Positions 35,701 through 43,486 of a stretch of 64,000 nucleotides of DNA are shown piece by piece. Origin of the DNA: UBA11612 sp963976395 (GTDB lineage Bacteria > Pseudomonadota > Alphaproteobacteria > Rhodospirillales > Rhodospirillaceae); the NCBI GenBank assembly GCA_963976395.1, contig CAXBLG010000011.1, forward strand, positions 3,282-67,281. The letters run 5' to 3'. The stretch's first letter is position 1, and each line of letters opens with the position of its first letter. A model generated the notes under the pieces. It searched no databases. It was given only the letters and a program-made list of their open reading frames with translations, and was not told the origin of the DNA. Position numbers and translations under genes: made by a program.

Positions 35701-35984
35701 TCAAGAGTGACCGATGCGTAGCCCTCGGCCGCCACAGCCGTCATTTCGTCAAGTCCCGTGAGAGACTGAAATTCCGTTTCGAACGGACGCACCAACAAGC
35801 GCTCTGCATCCGCTGGCGATACACCGTCGAGTGTCGTAGTCACATAGAATATGGGCACCGGCACATCCGGCGCGGCTTCTTTGGGAATGGTTGCATAGGA
35901 CACAGCCCCCAAGCCAAGGATGAGCACCAACAGCAAAAGCACTGTTCGGCTTCGGCCTATAGCGGCATCAATAATTGCGTGCAT
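32799..35984 (-). CDS. RND efflux transporter permease
   Basis: A 1061-residue inner-membrane proton-driven pump with twelve helices and two large periplasmic loops. Visible marks are the N-terminal IIDAAIGRSRTVLLLLVLILGLGAV helix, the TM4 acidic residue in LILVVGMLVDGAIV, AKRMAWPIITSTATTLAVFVPLLFW and the second-half GIVVNNNIVLIDTYNQLRR. It belongs to the hydrophobe/amphiphile or mixed RND type rather than the heavy-metal CusA type. It lies 101 bp after the adaptor gene. No outer-membrane factor gene is present in the window. Confidence 0.94.
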   Translation of the reverse strand: MHAIIDAAIGRSRTVLLLLVLILGLGAVSYATIPKEAAPDVPVPIFYVTTTLDGVSPADAERLLVRPFETEFQSLTGLDEMTAVAAEGYASVTLEFDPSIDAKVALNDVRESVDRVKAELPQEAEEPTVNEINLGLFPILTVVLSGDAPQRTLQELANRLEEQLESLAGVLSVDIGGAREEVVEILVDPTMLETYDISFEALISQVRRNNKLVAAGSLDTGAGRIALKVPGVIEDIEDILSMPVKVDGSTVVSFEDVATIRRTYKDPNSFARLGGQTSVSLEVKKRVGANIIETVEAVRALVETQKPNWPATVSVGYLQDGSEPVRMMLGDLENNVIAAIILVMIVIVAALGLRSSILVGIAIPGSFLTGIAIIFAMGYTLNMVVLFSLILVVGMLVDGAIVTAELADRKLDAGYSPREAYAVAAKRMAWPIITSTATTLAVFVPLLFWSGMVGEFMKFIPITVMMTLGASLFMALIFIPVLGSVLASRTGLTPDSDKAGGKDSFQSEISVNPERLGGFTGLYVRTLKRLNMRPLATFGVAVAMLLGTYVTYGVFGPGVSFFPEVEPEFIQVQVQARGNLSIWEKDVLVRQTEERLLDMPELEHVYARVGAEQSQSMAEDVIGVLQLELVDWDMRRPAEAIIRDIRAAVAAVPGLKIEVRTPDQGPSQGKPLQLQVTGRDGADLAGAVGQVRAIMEDMGGFIDVEDGRPVPGIEWALKVDRNEAARYGADVTLLGQAVQLLTMGVTVAEYRPDDSDDEVDIRVRFPPGNRTLEQLEQLRIPTSQGYVPIRNFVNLEPGVKTGTIERINGRRVMKIDADVDKTVNVTNHIVELQTRLAGVDLPPGVSVTFAGQIEEQEEAAVFLISAFVAAMFLMLIILVTQFNSVYQAFLVLSAIVFSTAGVLIGALVRGEPFGVVMGGIGVIALAGIVVNNNIVLIDTYNQLRRQEGLSPMDAILSAGAERLRPILLTSVTTILGLLPMVLGMNIDLIGRSISFGAPSTQWWTELSSAIAGGLTFATVLTLVLTPTLLLLGEEAGGRFRAWRDKRNAANGRSNTAAEAAE

Positions 35985-36085
35985 GACGTGCGTAACCTTT
36001 TGTCGTCAATAGGTGCCATCGCTCCTGCACCTGAGGCACAAGCCTCAGGCTTAAGCACAACTTGGAAAACGCCGCTGATCCTGCG

Positions 36086-37327
36086 TTACAAGTCTCTGGC
36101 TGCTGAATTCGCCGTATCGGTGACGAGAGTCGGTCGAACAAGATCGCCCGCCGCGACAAAGCCCTGGCCCTTGGTGATCAGACGGACGCGGTCCGGCAAT
36201 CCCGTCACCCACACACCTTCTGATTCAGCGCGTACAATTTCGACGTTATGGAAGCGAACGATGTCCTGATCATCCACACTTTTGACGCCGAGCGTACCGT
36301 CCGCATCCAGCGAAAATATTGCAGGCGAGACAAAGTGAGCCGCGACGTCACCAACAGGAACCTGCACTTTCGCACTGGTCCCGGACGGGATTGCGCCATC
36401 GGCGTTATCCACTTCAATTTCCACACGAAACGTATGGGTGGCCTTGTCGGCCTGCACAGACACGTAGCGAATGGTTCCTGCACGTTCCTGACCAGTGACA
36501 AAGGACACATTGGCAGACAATCCGGGCGCAAGCAGCTTTACGTTTTGCTGAGCGACCTGCGCTTCGACAATCAGCGGGTTATTATCAACCACCCGGGCAA
36601 CTTCCGTGCCCACGGCAAGATATTCACCGACCTCAACGTCCAACGCATCCAAGACGCCGCCGAACGGCGCTTTGATGGAGGTGTTGCTGACCTCTTCCTC
36701 AATTTCCTTCACGCGAGCTCGGGCTGCTTGCAGCGCGGCGAACATTTCGCGCACGCGAGCCTTGGTCGCAAACCCACTGTCTGCCAGTTTTTCAGTTGCT
36801 TCGTTGTCGCGTTCGCGTTGTGCCAATTCGGCTCGGGCCTCTTCAAGACGCGCCGTACGATCTCCAAGTTCCAACCGTACAATCGTCGCCCCGGCGCCAA
36901 CGCGTGCGCCCATGGGCACGGGCAACGCCTCGACTCGTCCGGCGGTTTCCACACGCAAGGGAAGCACCCTTTCCGGATTTACCTCTGCCGGGCTGCTGAT
37001 AAACCGCGTGACGCTCTTAGCTTGAAACTCACGAACAGCCACAGATGTCGCAGCATTAGCGAGCGCTTGTTCGGACACAGGCACGACGACATTCGCCGAC
37101 GGGGTAAACAACCCGCTGATCATCCAAATCGCGAGCAAAACAATTACGCCGCCCGCATAACGGAGAGATTTCTGCTTTTGTCCAAGACGACTTATCGAAG
37201 CGCGTAGAAGCGATAAGAATGTATCCTTCTTCCCCGCGCTGTGCGTTTCTTCTGAAGGGCTGATCAAACCTTCGTAAGGGCGATCACCTTCTTTGTGCGT
37301 CTCTTTTTCTCGAACGATGTGATTCAT
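36086..37327 (-). CDS. RND periplasmic adaptor (membrane fusion protein)
   Basis: A 413-residue adaptor with one N-terminal membrane segment (AGGVIVLLAIWMISGLF) after a polar stretch of about 55 residues. The order is barrel-sandwich hybrid half (RVEALPVPMGARVGAGATIVRL), a coiled-coil hairpin (about 150-200, RLEEARAELAQRERDNEATEKL), the second lipoyl half (KAPFGGVLDALDVEVGEYLAVG) and beta-barrel domains. It bridges the RND pump and an outer-membrane channel. It lies 64 bp downstream of the GbsR-type regulator gene. Confidence 0.92.
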   Translation of the reverse strand: MNHIVREKETHKEGDRPYEGLISPSEETHSAGKKDTFLSLLRASISRLGQKQKSLRYAGGVIVLLAIWMISGLFTPSANVVVPVSEQALANAATSVAVREFQAKSVTRFISSPAEVNPERVLPLRVETAGRVEALPVPMGARVGAGATIVRLELGDRTARLEEARAELAQRERDNEATEKLADSGFATKARVREMFAALQAARARVKEIEEEVSNTSIKAPFGGVLDALDVEVGEYLAVGTEVARVVDNNPLIVEAQVAQQNVKLLAPGLSANVSFVTGQERAGTIRYVSVQADKATHTFRVEIEVDNADGAIPSGTSAKVQVPVGDVAAHFVSPAIFSLDADGTLGVKSVDDQDIVRFHNVEIVRAESEGVWVTGLPDRVRLITKGQGFVAAGDLVRPTLVTDTANSAARDL

Positions 37328-37391
37328 CTAAGTCGTACTTTCTGCCAAACTCTTATCTCTGCTCGTCATAGACCGCTGGTTTACTGGACCT

Positions 37392-37853
37392 TTAGTCTTT
37401 CTCGGCAAAGCGCTTTACGAGTGTCTCGTACATGCCGCCCACCGCATTGAAATATGCAAATAGTTCATCTAACCGCTTTCCGGCTTTTTCATGACGCCGA
37501 CCGAGGGTGGTTTGGGCCTGCTGGACCACGGCTTTGGATTTCGCCAGCCGATCCGACGCCCCCTGCAAAAACCGAAGATATGGGTTGGCAGCAATCTGGA
37601 AGTAATCCTGACGTTCACCAGGCCGTGTCAGGCGTTCGATCACACCCAAGGTTTGCAATAGCCGCGTATTGGTGCTGATACTCGCGCGGCTGACCTGCAG
37701 ACGCTCGGACAGTGCCGAAAAGCCGACAGGCTCATCCTCGACAATCAGCAGTCCAATGATTCGGCCCGCAATCCGGGGCAAACCCTCGCCCTCGGTCAGC
37801 AGGCCCATGTCTTCGACAAACTGGGTCAACTCATGGTCGTAATTCTTTGTCAT
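37392..37853 (-). CDS. GbsR/MarR-type transcriptional regulator
   Basis: A 153-residue winged-helix repressor. The helix-turn-helix is read in PVGFSALSERLQVSRASISTNTRLLQTLGVIERL, with the wing RPGERQDYFQI, followed by a helical dimerisation part. The pattern fits the GbsR subfamily. It is the first gene of the operon with the RND adaptor and permease, and an inverted repeat sits 25-49 bp upstream of its start, so it probably represses itself and the pump. Confidence 0.86.
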   Translation of the reverse strand: MTKNYDHELTQFVEDMGLLTEGEGLPRIAGRIIGLLIVEDEPVGFSALSERLQVSRASISTNTRLLQTLGVIERLTRPGERQDYFQIAANPYLRFLQGASDRLAKSKAVVQQAQTTLGRRHEKAGKRLDELFAYFNAVGGMYETLVKRFAEKD

Positions 37854-37877
37854 GTGGTTTACCTAAGTAGTTCATAT

Positions 37878-37902
37878 TGTTTCGTCAAGACTGAACGAAA
37901 CA
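37878..37902. promoter_or_regulatory. Probable operator of the GbsR-RND operon
   Basis: TGTTTCGT (37878-37885) and ACGAAACA (37895-37902) are perfect inverted arms nine bases apart, placing centres about 17 bp apart, just upstream of the regulator start at 37853. A shorter palindrome ATTGT-GAA-ACAAT lies at 37936-37948. Confidence 0.55.
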
Positions 37903-38117
37903 TAACACCCCTGCATGGAGTGCATGGCTCAAACTATTGTGAAACAATGCGTAACTGAGATAATTCCTGCTTACAAACCCGCCGATATTTATCTTAGTTT
38001 CTGGAAAGTTGGGGATTAGACGAAATATAGATTCTCGTAATAGTTGAATGCATATAATTATATTGCACTGCAACGAGATCAAACGTCCGTTAGGCGCATT
38101 TTAGATATTGCCCACGC

Positions 38118-38540
38118 CTAAAACAGGGATACTGCGGCCCTGACCGTAAGTGCCAGCAGAACCAACGAGGCAAGCGTGAAAACGGCAAAACGGAGTTTTA
38201 CGATGTTCACCGTTGCCTGCACCAGGCTGTGAACGATCCGCAGTCCTACATATGTCCACGCCAACGCCAGGGTGGCGCCGTCACTTGCACCGATTACAGC
38301 GAGCGTTAGAGCCACAGCGTAAAACAACGTCGGCTGTTCCATGAGATGATTGTAGTTATCCGCTTTCCAGCGGGTTGGTGCCGGGATCAATGTCTGTAGT
38401 TCCGAGGCTGGGCGATTTGGATCAAGGCTGATCTTGTATTTGACGATGGCAGGAATACGCGTCGCATACAGCCACGCCCACATCACAAATGACCAGAGAA
38501 CGAGAGCGATGACCGGCGCAAGAATTGGATTAGCGTTCAT
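38118..38540 (-). CDS. MAPEG family membrane protein
   Basis: A 140-residue protein with four hydrophobic helices, matching the MAPEG family (glutathione-transferase-like and eicosanoid-type membrane enzymes). Marks are RWKADNYNHLMEQPTLFYAVAL, with the conserved Asn-His and Glu-Gln-Pro of the second helix, and AWTYVGLRIVHSLVQATVN. The ATG at 38540 follows AGAAAGG; a longer frame upstream has no support. The substrate is unknown. Confidence 0.88.
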   Translation of the reverse strand: MNANPILAPVIALVLWSFVMWAWLYATRIPAIVKYKISLDPNRPASELQTLIPAPTRWKADNYNHLMEQPTLFYAVALTLAVIGASDGATLALAWTYVGLRIVHSLVQATVNIVKLRFAVFTLASLVLLALTVRAAVSLF

Positions 38541-38688
38541 GGTGGGTACCTTTCTGGTGGCGCGAATAGACTTTGCGAACCTCTGCCCAAGGAGCAAGCT
38601 CAAATAATGAAAGCCAGGGTGTGTCGAAATGAATGGGCCCCCTGTTCTCGGCAGATGCTGTGCGTTCAAGAACCGCCGCAGCGTTAGC

Positions 38689-39288
38689 TTAAAATCCAGA
38701 GCCTGGCTGAGTTAGAAACTCGATCTCCTCGGGTGTACTTTCACGGCCGAGAATTTTATTGCGGTGGGGAAAACGCCCAAAGCGCTGGATGATTTTGTGG
38801 TGCTGCACGGCATATACGTAGTAGCCGTCCTTCATCTCAAATTCTGGCATGGTCTTGATCAGATCAAGACAGCGCTTTTGCATGATGATGTCTTCACTAT
38901 GCTCAAAAGGCATGTAGTAAAAAATACGGTGGTGCGGAGGCGCCACCGTGTCGAATCCTTGTGTAATGGCGCTCTGTGCTACGGCAAGGGCTTTCTCGTC
39001 GGTCGCAAAAGCGCGTGCATCATCCCGAAATAAATTGCGCGGAAATTGATCGAGGGTAATCACCAACGCGAGACTGGTTGGTCCCGAGAGCTCCCAATCA
39101 TCGTAGAAGCCATTGCGCGCGTTTTCGTAGTCCTTGCCATGCTGTTCACGGATGGACGCATCGAAGGCTGCATCCTTCTTGAACCAAATTCCGCGAGGTC
39201 CCGCATGATCAGATGTCCCAGGAACCCCTAGCCAAAAATCAAGGATGGACTGAGCAGCATCAAGATCGGGTATTGGACGGTCTGTCAT
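38689..39288 (-). CDS. DUF924 family protein
   Basis: A 199-residue soluble protein matching DUF924 (ILDFWLGVPG, WFKKDAAFDASIREQHG, ALVITLDQFPRNLFRDDARAFATDEKAL, IFYYMPFEHSED, HKIIQRFGRFPHRN). The fold is helical and TPR-like; no biochemical role is known to me. The ATG at 39288 removes a poorly conserved 108-residue extension. It has 148 bp of spacer before the MAPEG gene on the same strand. Confidence 0.9.
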   Translation of the reverse strand: MTDRPIPDLDAAQSILDFWLGVPGTSDHAGPRGIWFKKDAAFDASIREQHGKDYENARNGFYDDWELSGPTSLALVITLDQFPRNLFRDDARAFATDEKALAVAQSAITQGFDTVAPPHHRIFYYMPFEHSEDIIMQKRCLDLIKTMPEFEMKDGYYVYAVQHHKIIQRFGRFPHRNKILGRESTPEEIEFLTQPGSGF

Positions 39289-39399
39289 GGGAAACAGTAT
39301 GACCCAACTTGGCGGATTTCGGCGATATTTCGCATAAACCGCATGTTGCCCAAATTTTCGTTTCGATACTAAACTATGCGTTGTGACCATGGGGGGAAC

Positions 39400-39975
39400 A
39401 TGAAAGACGGCGGCATAGGCACTCGGGATACCGAAGTGCTGGTCAAAGATTGGCCGGCATCCTGCACTGCCTTCTATACTCATTGGTTGGCTCAGCGAGA
39501 CGGTGAATTGATGCCGACCGCAGCGAGAAGTCTGGACGACATGCTGGCGCGCCTCGCGCCGCATATCTACATCATTGACGTGACCGAAAACGAGAGCCTC
39601 GTCCGGTTTCAAGGGACCGCGCTTGTGGCGGGATGGGGTGTGGATATCACGGGCAAAGACGTCTGCGTATTTCGCTCAAAGAAACTGCGGCAATCGGTAT
39701 TGACTCTTATGAAAGGAATAACGCGGCAGCCCTGCGGATACTACTGTCGTAGCGTTTATACATCAGCCACGGGACGTAATGTCGTTGCCTACATTATTCG
39801 CCTCCCTCTTTCCGTAAAGCCTGGACGGCCACCGCGCGTTATTAACTACAAGCACGAGAGCGAAACCCTGGAGCCGGGTGATACGTCTTGGGTGAATTAT
39901 AAAACCACCCATCAAGATTGGATCGACATTGGCGCCGGCACCCCCACACTGCCGCCGGTTGAGTTGGTGGAATAG
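39400..39975 (+). CDS. PAS domain protein (PAS_5 type)
   Basis: A 191-residue soluble protein built around one PAS_5 domain of the kind common in alphaproteobacteria: FYTHWLAQRDGELMPTAARSLDDM, PHIYIIDV, VRFQGTALVAGWGVDITGKDVC and RNVVAYIIRLPL. It has no output domain. The ATG at 39400 follows GGGGGGAA. The role of this PAS type is unknown. It is convergent with the sigma-factor operon. Confidence 0.8.
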   Translation: MKDGGIGTRDTEVLVKDWPASCTAFYTHWLAQRDGELMPTAARSLDDMLARLAPHIYIIDVTENESLVRFQGTALVAGWGVDITGKDVCVFRSKKLRQSVLTLMKGITRQPCGYYCRSVYTSATGRNVVAYIIRLPLSVKPGRPPRVINYKHESETLEPGDTSWVNYKTTHQDWIDIGAGTPTLPPVELVE

Positions 39976-40014
39976 CAGAAGACGGTCCGTCATCATCCGA
40001 AACACTAAGGTTAA

Positions 40015-40105
40015 CCCCGGACAGTGGGGGGAAATTGGTCTCGACTGCCCGGGGCCGGATCAGGACTAAAAAAGATGGGGGAGGTCCATCTGCGCTGTCC
40101 TGATC
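40015..40105 (-). ncRNA. Candidate structured RNA with C-rich loops, 3' of the sensor operon
   Basis: Read on the minus strand, two hairpins follow each other. The first has outer stem GATCAGGAC/GTCCTGATC (40097-40105 with 40058-40066) and inner stem AGATGG/CCATCT around the loop ACCTCCC. The second has CCCCGG and CAGT pairing with ACTG and CCGGGG (40044-40054 with 40015-40025, one mismatch) around a loop holding TTTCCCCCC. C-rich loops of this kind are the mark of alphaproteobacterial anti-Shine-Dalgarno small RNAs. No strong U tract follows, and no clear promoter was found, so it may be a processed 3' UTR of the sensor operon, whose last stop is at 40203. Confidence 0.4.
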
Positions 40106-40202
40106 AACTTCTAACCTTATTCAGAAACTCGTTATTCAAACGACCTACAATGCAAATTCCGTCGCACCGAAACAGCTTTCGGCCGTATAAGAGAAACTCA
40201 AT

Positions 40203-40736
40203 TTACGGAAGTGATCTCTTCATCCTCGGAGATGAGGACGCCGACCTTAAAAAGGCAGCACGCTCGGATTCGGGAAGTTCGCGCGCAATTTCAAGCACTA
40301 GACTTTGCGCGTTTTTCTGAACAACAGCAGTGACCTCAGCCAGTTCATCAAACACCGCCTCTATTTTGTCGACATTCTCAGGGGACTCGGACAAAAGCGC
40401 TAGAAGTTCCTTCCGCTTTTCGCGAACAACACGATAATCTTGCCGTGCTTCATCTTTATACTTGCGCATAATCTCGCGCACTGTATCGCGGGAGGCTGGG
40501 CTTAATGCAGAAACACCAGCCATGATGTTTAGATCACCTTCCCGGGATGCCTTGCCATGCTCACCACCACGCGGCGCACCCATTATATTGGGAGGCATTT
40601 CACCTGAACGACTGGTAAAGTGGCCGCGCGCAAACCGGTGCTCGGGCATCAGCCTGCCAATGATGAAACCGGCTAGCAATAGATTGACGACAACCGAAAC
40701 AACGACGGCGACACCTAGATATTTGGTCCAGTTCAT
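40203..40736 (-). CDS. Periplasmic heavy-metal-sensor-like (CnrX/Spy-type) protein
   Basis: A 177-residue protein with one N-terminal helix (YLGVAVVVSVVVNLLLAGFIIG) and a helical periplasmic domain with ALSPASRDTVREIMRKYKDEARQDYRVVREKRKELLALL, typical of periplasmic sensors of the CnrX type. The start ATG overlaps the anti-sigma stop by four bases. With the sigma and anti-sigma genes it forms a CnrH-CnrY-CnrX-like module. The ligand is not known; few metal-binding His or Cys are present, so envelope stress or protein misfolding is as likely as metal. Confidence 0.75.
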   Translation of the reverse strand: MNWTKYLGVAVVVSVVVNLLLAGFIIGRLMPEHRFARGHFTSRSGEMPPNIMGAPRGGEHGKASREGDLNIMAGVSALSPASRDTVREIMRKYKDEARQDYRVVREKRKELLALLSESPENVDKIEAVFDELAEVTAVVQKNAQSLVLEIARELPESERAAFLRSASSSPRMKRSLP

Positions 40737-41206
40737 GGCTGATCTTCCGTAGTTATATAAAGTGCACCCATGGCAAATTCGCCCATGGCGACCGTAACTT
40801 CCTCGTCCATACCGATTGTATCCGCTGCGACGTTCGTGGTTTCCACAGGCACATTGCTGACCTGCCCGGCGGCAATACCCGCAACCAGCGCGACCGCCGC
40901 AATACTCGCGGGTTGCCAGACCGCTCGAAACGGCCACAGGCCCAAAGCAAACCCTTTCCGGCCAGAGGCAACGGAGCGGGTTGGTATTGTCAGAACAGCA
41001 TTAATCAGAGTCTGAGAAGGGGCCGGGATTTCACATACATCGAGCAAATCATCAAATGCCCGCTCTTCGTCGGCAAGCTTGGACACAGACTCATCGGAGA
41101 GCATAACCGCAAGAGGACGCTCTGCTTCAGGCCAGCGATCCGATGAAGATCCATAGGCGCGAATTAACGCGCGGACGCGCCTTAAATCATTCTCGTGATT
41201 GTCCAT
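40733..41206 (-). CDS. Probable anti-sigma factor
   Basis: A 157-residue protein with a cytoplasmic N-terminal part of about 80 residues (RRVRALIRAYGSSSDRWPEAERP), one membrane helix (WQPASIAAVALVAGIAAGQV) and a short periplasmic tail. The ATG at 41206 follows AGGAGTAGGG. It overlaps the end of the sigma gene by none (14 bp gap) and the sensor start by four bases. The layout and topology match membrane anti-sigma factors of ECF sigma proteins; the sequence itself is not strongly diagnostic. Confidence 0.68.
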   Translation of the reverse strand: MDNHENDLRRVRALIRAYGSSSDRWPEAERPLAVMLSDESVSKLADEERAFDDLLDVCEIPAPSQTLINAVLTIPTRSVASGRKGFALGLWPFRAVWQPASIAAVALVAGIAAGQVSNVPVETTNVAADTIGMDEEVTVAMGEFAMGALYITTEDQP

Positions 41207-41220
41207 TACCCTACTCCTGC

Positions 41221-41805
41221 CTAAGCACTTTCTTTGCTCAACACGCATTTTAAATTTCGGCGCCCGCGAGCCAATAGAGATTCAAGAGCCTCTATCGATA
41301 CTTTCATTATGCCCGCTGCTTCAGCACCACTGAGTTCGCCAAAATGCACCAACATGATCGCCGTACGTTGACGATCCGGGAGCTGCCCGACCGCGTCTGT
41401 GACTTGCGCTCTGCTCCGTGCCAATGACAGAGCTTCGAGAGGGGTCGGCATTCCAGAATCAATGCCATCATCCAACTCTTCGGATGCATTTGTTTTCCGG
41501 CGACGGATCGCGTCAATCGCTAGGTTACGCACAACCCGGTAAAGCCAAGTGGCTATGCGCGCCTCAGGCTTCCATTGGGGAGCTATTTTCCAAAGACGTA
41601 AGAACGCCTCCTGAGTTACATCTTCCGCCGCGCTATCCTGCAAGCTCATACGATATGCAAGACCGCGCATAGCCGATAAATGCGATTCAACAATTTCACG
41701 CCACGCGGACTGATCACCTGCGGCCGCGCGCTGCATAAGCGCCGCGTCATCAGCGATCGCGCCAGCTTGCGCCTCGGGATACACGCGACTTTGAGCAGGC
41801 GACAT
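41221..41805 (-). CDS. ECF-type RNA polymerase sigma factor
   Basis: A 194-residue sigma factor from the ATG at 41805. Region 2 is seen in YRMSLQDSAAEDVTQEAFLRLWKIAP and TWLYRVVRNLAIDAIRRRK; region 4 in LPDRQRTAIMLVHFGELSGAEAAGIMKVSIEALESLLARGRRNLK. The longer TTG-started frame adds 45 residues with no sigma similarity. It heads the operon with the anti-sigma and sensor genes and diverges from the Spy-like gene, its likely target. I could not identify a sure ECF promoter in the 286 bp between. Confidence 0.9.
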   Translation of the reverse strand: MSPAQSRVYPEAQAGAIADDAALMQRAAAGDQSAWREIVESHLSAMRGLAYRMSLQDSAAEDVTQEAFLRLWKIAPQWKPEARIATWLYRVVRNLAIDAIRRRKTNASEELDDGIDSGMPTPLEALSLARSRAQVTDAVGQLPDRQRTAIMLVHFGELSGAEAAGIMKVSIEALESLLARGRRNLKCVLSKESA

Positions 41806-42091
41806 GCCCTCTAACTGCCTGTAATTTAACCGATCAATCTTGGACAATTTCACAGCAGTATAAATCCCGCAAGCGGCGATGCCCGGTGCTTTCAAGGTTT
41901 TAACGTCTAAGCTCCTGAATTCCGTCGCAGTTGCAATCAAGACTTTCCGGGGCAGTTTTCAGCGCCGCCCCCCACTTCCCTTTCATGACAAGCCTGTAAG
42001 CGACGGAGAGCATGAAACACCCCGTTTGAAGGACATGGATGCGGATTCCCCCGAACCCGTACCACGCTAAAACAACAAAGGATTACCTATT

Positions 42092-42673
42092 ATGCGTACA
42101 CGTAAACACTTCAGCCATTCTAAGGCGCGCAAACTGACCTTCGCCGCCGCTACCGGCAGCGTCATCGGCCTTGCCGCTCTGGGCGCCTCTTACATTCACG
42201 CCGCACAAGCGGCAGAACCCTCCCGAGCAGAAAGAGCTATTGAGCGACACCATGACGGTGCTTCCAAGCACATGCGCGGAGGCATGCAGCACCGGCGGGG
42301 CGGCGGACCCGGCGATTTCGGGCAACACATCGAAGGGCATCTCGCCTTTTTGAAAACTGAACTGCATATCACAGAGAGCCAAACCCAAGTTTGGGATCAA
42401 TTTGCCGAGACGCTCCGTAGCATGAACAAAGAGGCGGCTGAAAAGCGCGAAGAGATGAAAGCCGAGCGTGAAAGTCAGGCAAAAAATCGTACTGCGCGGC
42501 GCGATCAAACCTTGATGCAACGTTTCGAACGCTCGGAGGCACGACTGGAAGCGATGATTGAACGCCAAAAGAAACTTAAGACCGCTGTCGAACCTCTCTA
42601 TGCAGCCCTGTCTGACGATCAGAAGAAACTCGCGGACAAACTGCTGAGGTTTAACCGTGGCGGGCGCCGGTGA
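42092..42673 (+). CDS. Spy/CpxP-like LTXXQ-motif periplasmic protein
   Basis: A 193-residue exported protein with a signal peptide ending near AAQA. The His/Arg/Gly-rich segment HHDGASKHMRGGMQHRRGGG is followed by a helical domain with LKTELHITESQTQVWDQFAETLR and long charged helices to the C-terminus, as in Spy/CpxP family proteins that bind unfolded proteins or modulate stress signalling. It diverges from the ECF sigma operon and overlaps the next gene by four bases. Confidence 0.82.
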   Translation: MRTRKHFSHSKARKLTFAAATGSVIGLAALGASYIHAAQAAEPSRAERAIERHHDGASKHMRGGMQHRRGGGPGDFGQHIEGHLAFLKTELHITESQTQVWDQFAETLRSMNKEAAEKREEMKAERESQAKNRTARRDQTLMQRFERSEARLEAMIERQKKLKTAVEPLYAALSDDQKKLADKLLRFNRGGRR

Positions 42674-43356
42674 ATCCCTTGAGCCAATCTCATACGCGTG
42701 TGGCAAAGCTTTCATTCCGCCACACGCGTTTTCTTCTCCTTTCCAGCATAGTTGCCCTTCCAGCATTGCTGTCGGCATGCGCCGGGCCAAGCAACTCTGG
42801 CCGGAGAAACCCTCGCGGGGACCAGGAAGACGGACGAAGACGTGGACCAGGAGGTAACCAACCACCGGAAAGGAACGGAGCCCAGGGACTCAATTTAAAT
42901 GAACGCTTCAAGCGCGCTCAATCATTCTGGCAGCAAGGTGACTTTGAATCAGCAGTTCCTTTGTTCCGCGAGATCGCTCTCAACGGCAGCGGATTCGAGA
43001 ATTCTCAATACATGTTGGGTGACTCCTTAGTTAGACTTGGCGAGAAGGACGGAGTATTTTCTGCAAATTACTTGGAGGGGTTATCTTGGCTGCGCCGTGC
43101 TGCCGACGCTGGCTGGCCAGAAGCCCAAGCAAAACTCATGAGCATTCACTTTTCCGGTCCAGCGCAAATGATAAATCTGAGAGAAGCTGCTTTTTGGCGG
43201 GAAGTCTATCTTCATAATATCAAGAGACAGCGCGTTGGGTTTGTTCCGACGGAAGAGGCTGTTTTAAGTGAGCTTGATGCTGCATTGACGGAGCAACAGC
43301 GCGCGGAGGCCAAAACAAGAGCTACAACATGGTCATTGAATCCCGAGATTCAGTAA
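42670..43356 (+). CDS. Sel1/TPR-like lipoprotein
   Basis: A 228-residue protein whose GTG start overlaps the previous stop. A signal peptide ends in the lipobox LLSAC, so lipid attachment at that Cys is expected. A disordered Arg/Gly/Pro-rich linker follows, then Sel1/TPR-type helical repeats (AQSFWQQGDFESAVPLFREIA, GLSWLRRAADAGWPEAQAKLM). Coupling to the Spy-like gene suggests a shared envelope-stress role. The partner is unknown. Confidence 0.75.
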   Translation: MNPLSQSHTRVAKLSFRHTRFLLLSSIVALPALLSACAGPSNSGRRNPRGDQEDGRRRGPGGNQPPERNGAQGLNLNERFKRAQSFWQQGDFESAVPLFREIALNGSGFENSQYMLGDSLVRLGEKDGVFSANYLEGLSWLRRAADAGWPEAQAKLMSIHFSGPAQMINLREAAFWREVYLHNIKRQRVGFVPTEEAVLSELDAALTEQQRAEAKTRATTWSLNPEIQ

Positions 43357-43451
43357 TCTTGGGCGACGACCGCACAAATACGGGATGAACTCACGTCAAA
43401 TTCCATTGATCTGACCCTCGATTTTTGAGGCAGAACCTCCACCGACTCATC

Positions 43452-43480
43452 TTGAAATAACCCAGATAAGCTCCCATATG
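43452..43480 (+). promoter_or_regulatory. Candidate sigma-70-type promoter of the small RNA
   Basis: TTGAAA (43452-43457) and CATATG (43475-43480) are separated by 17 bases, which would place the start point near 43487, directly before the folded region. Confidence 0.4.
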
Positions 43481-43486
43481 AAAACT

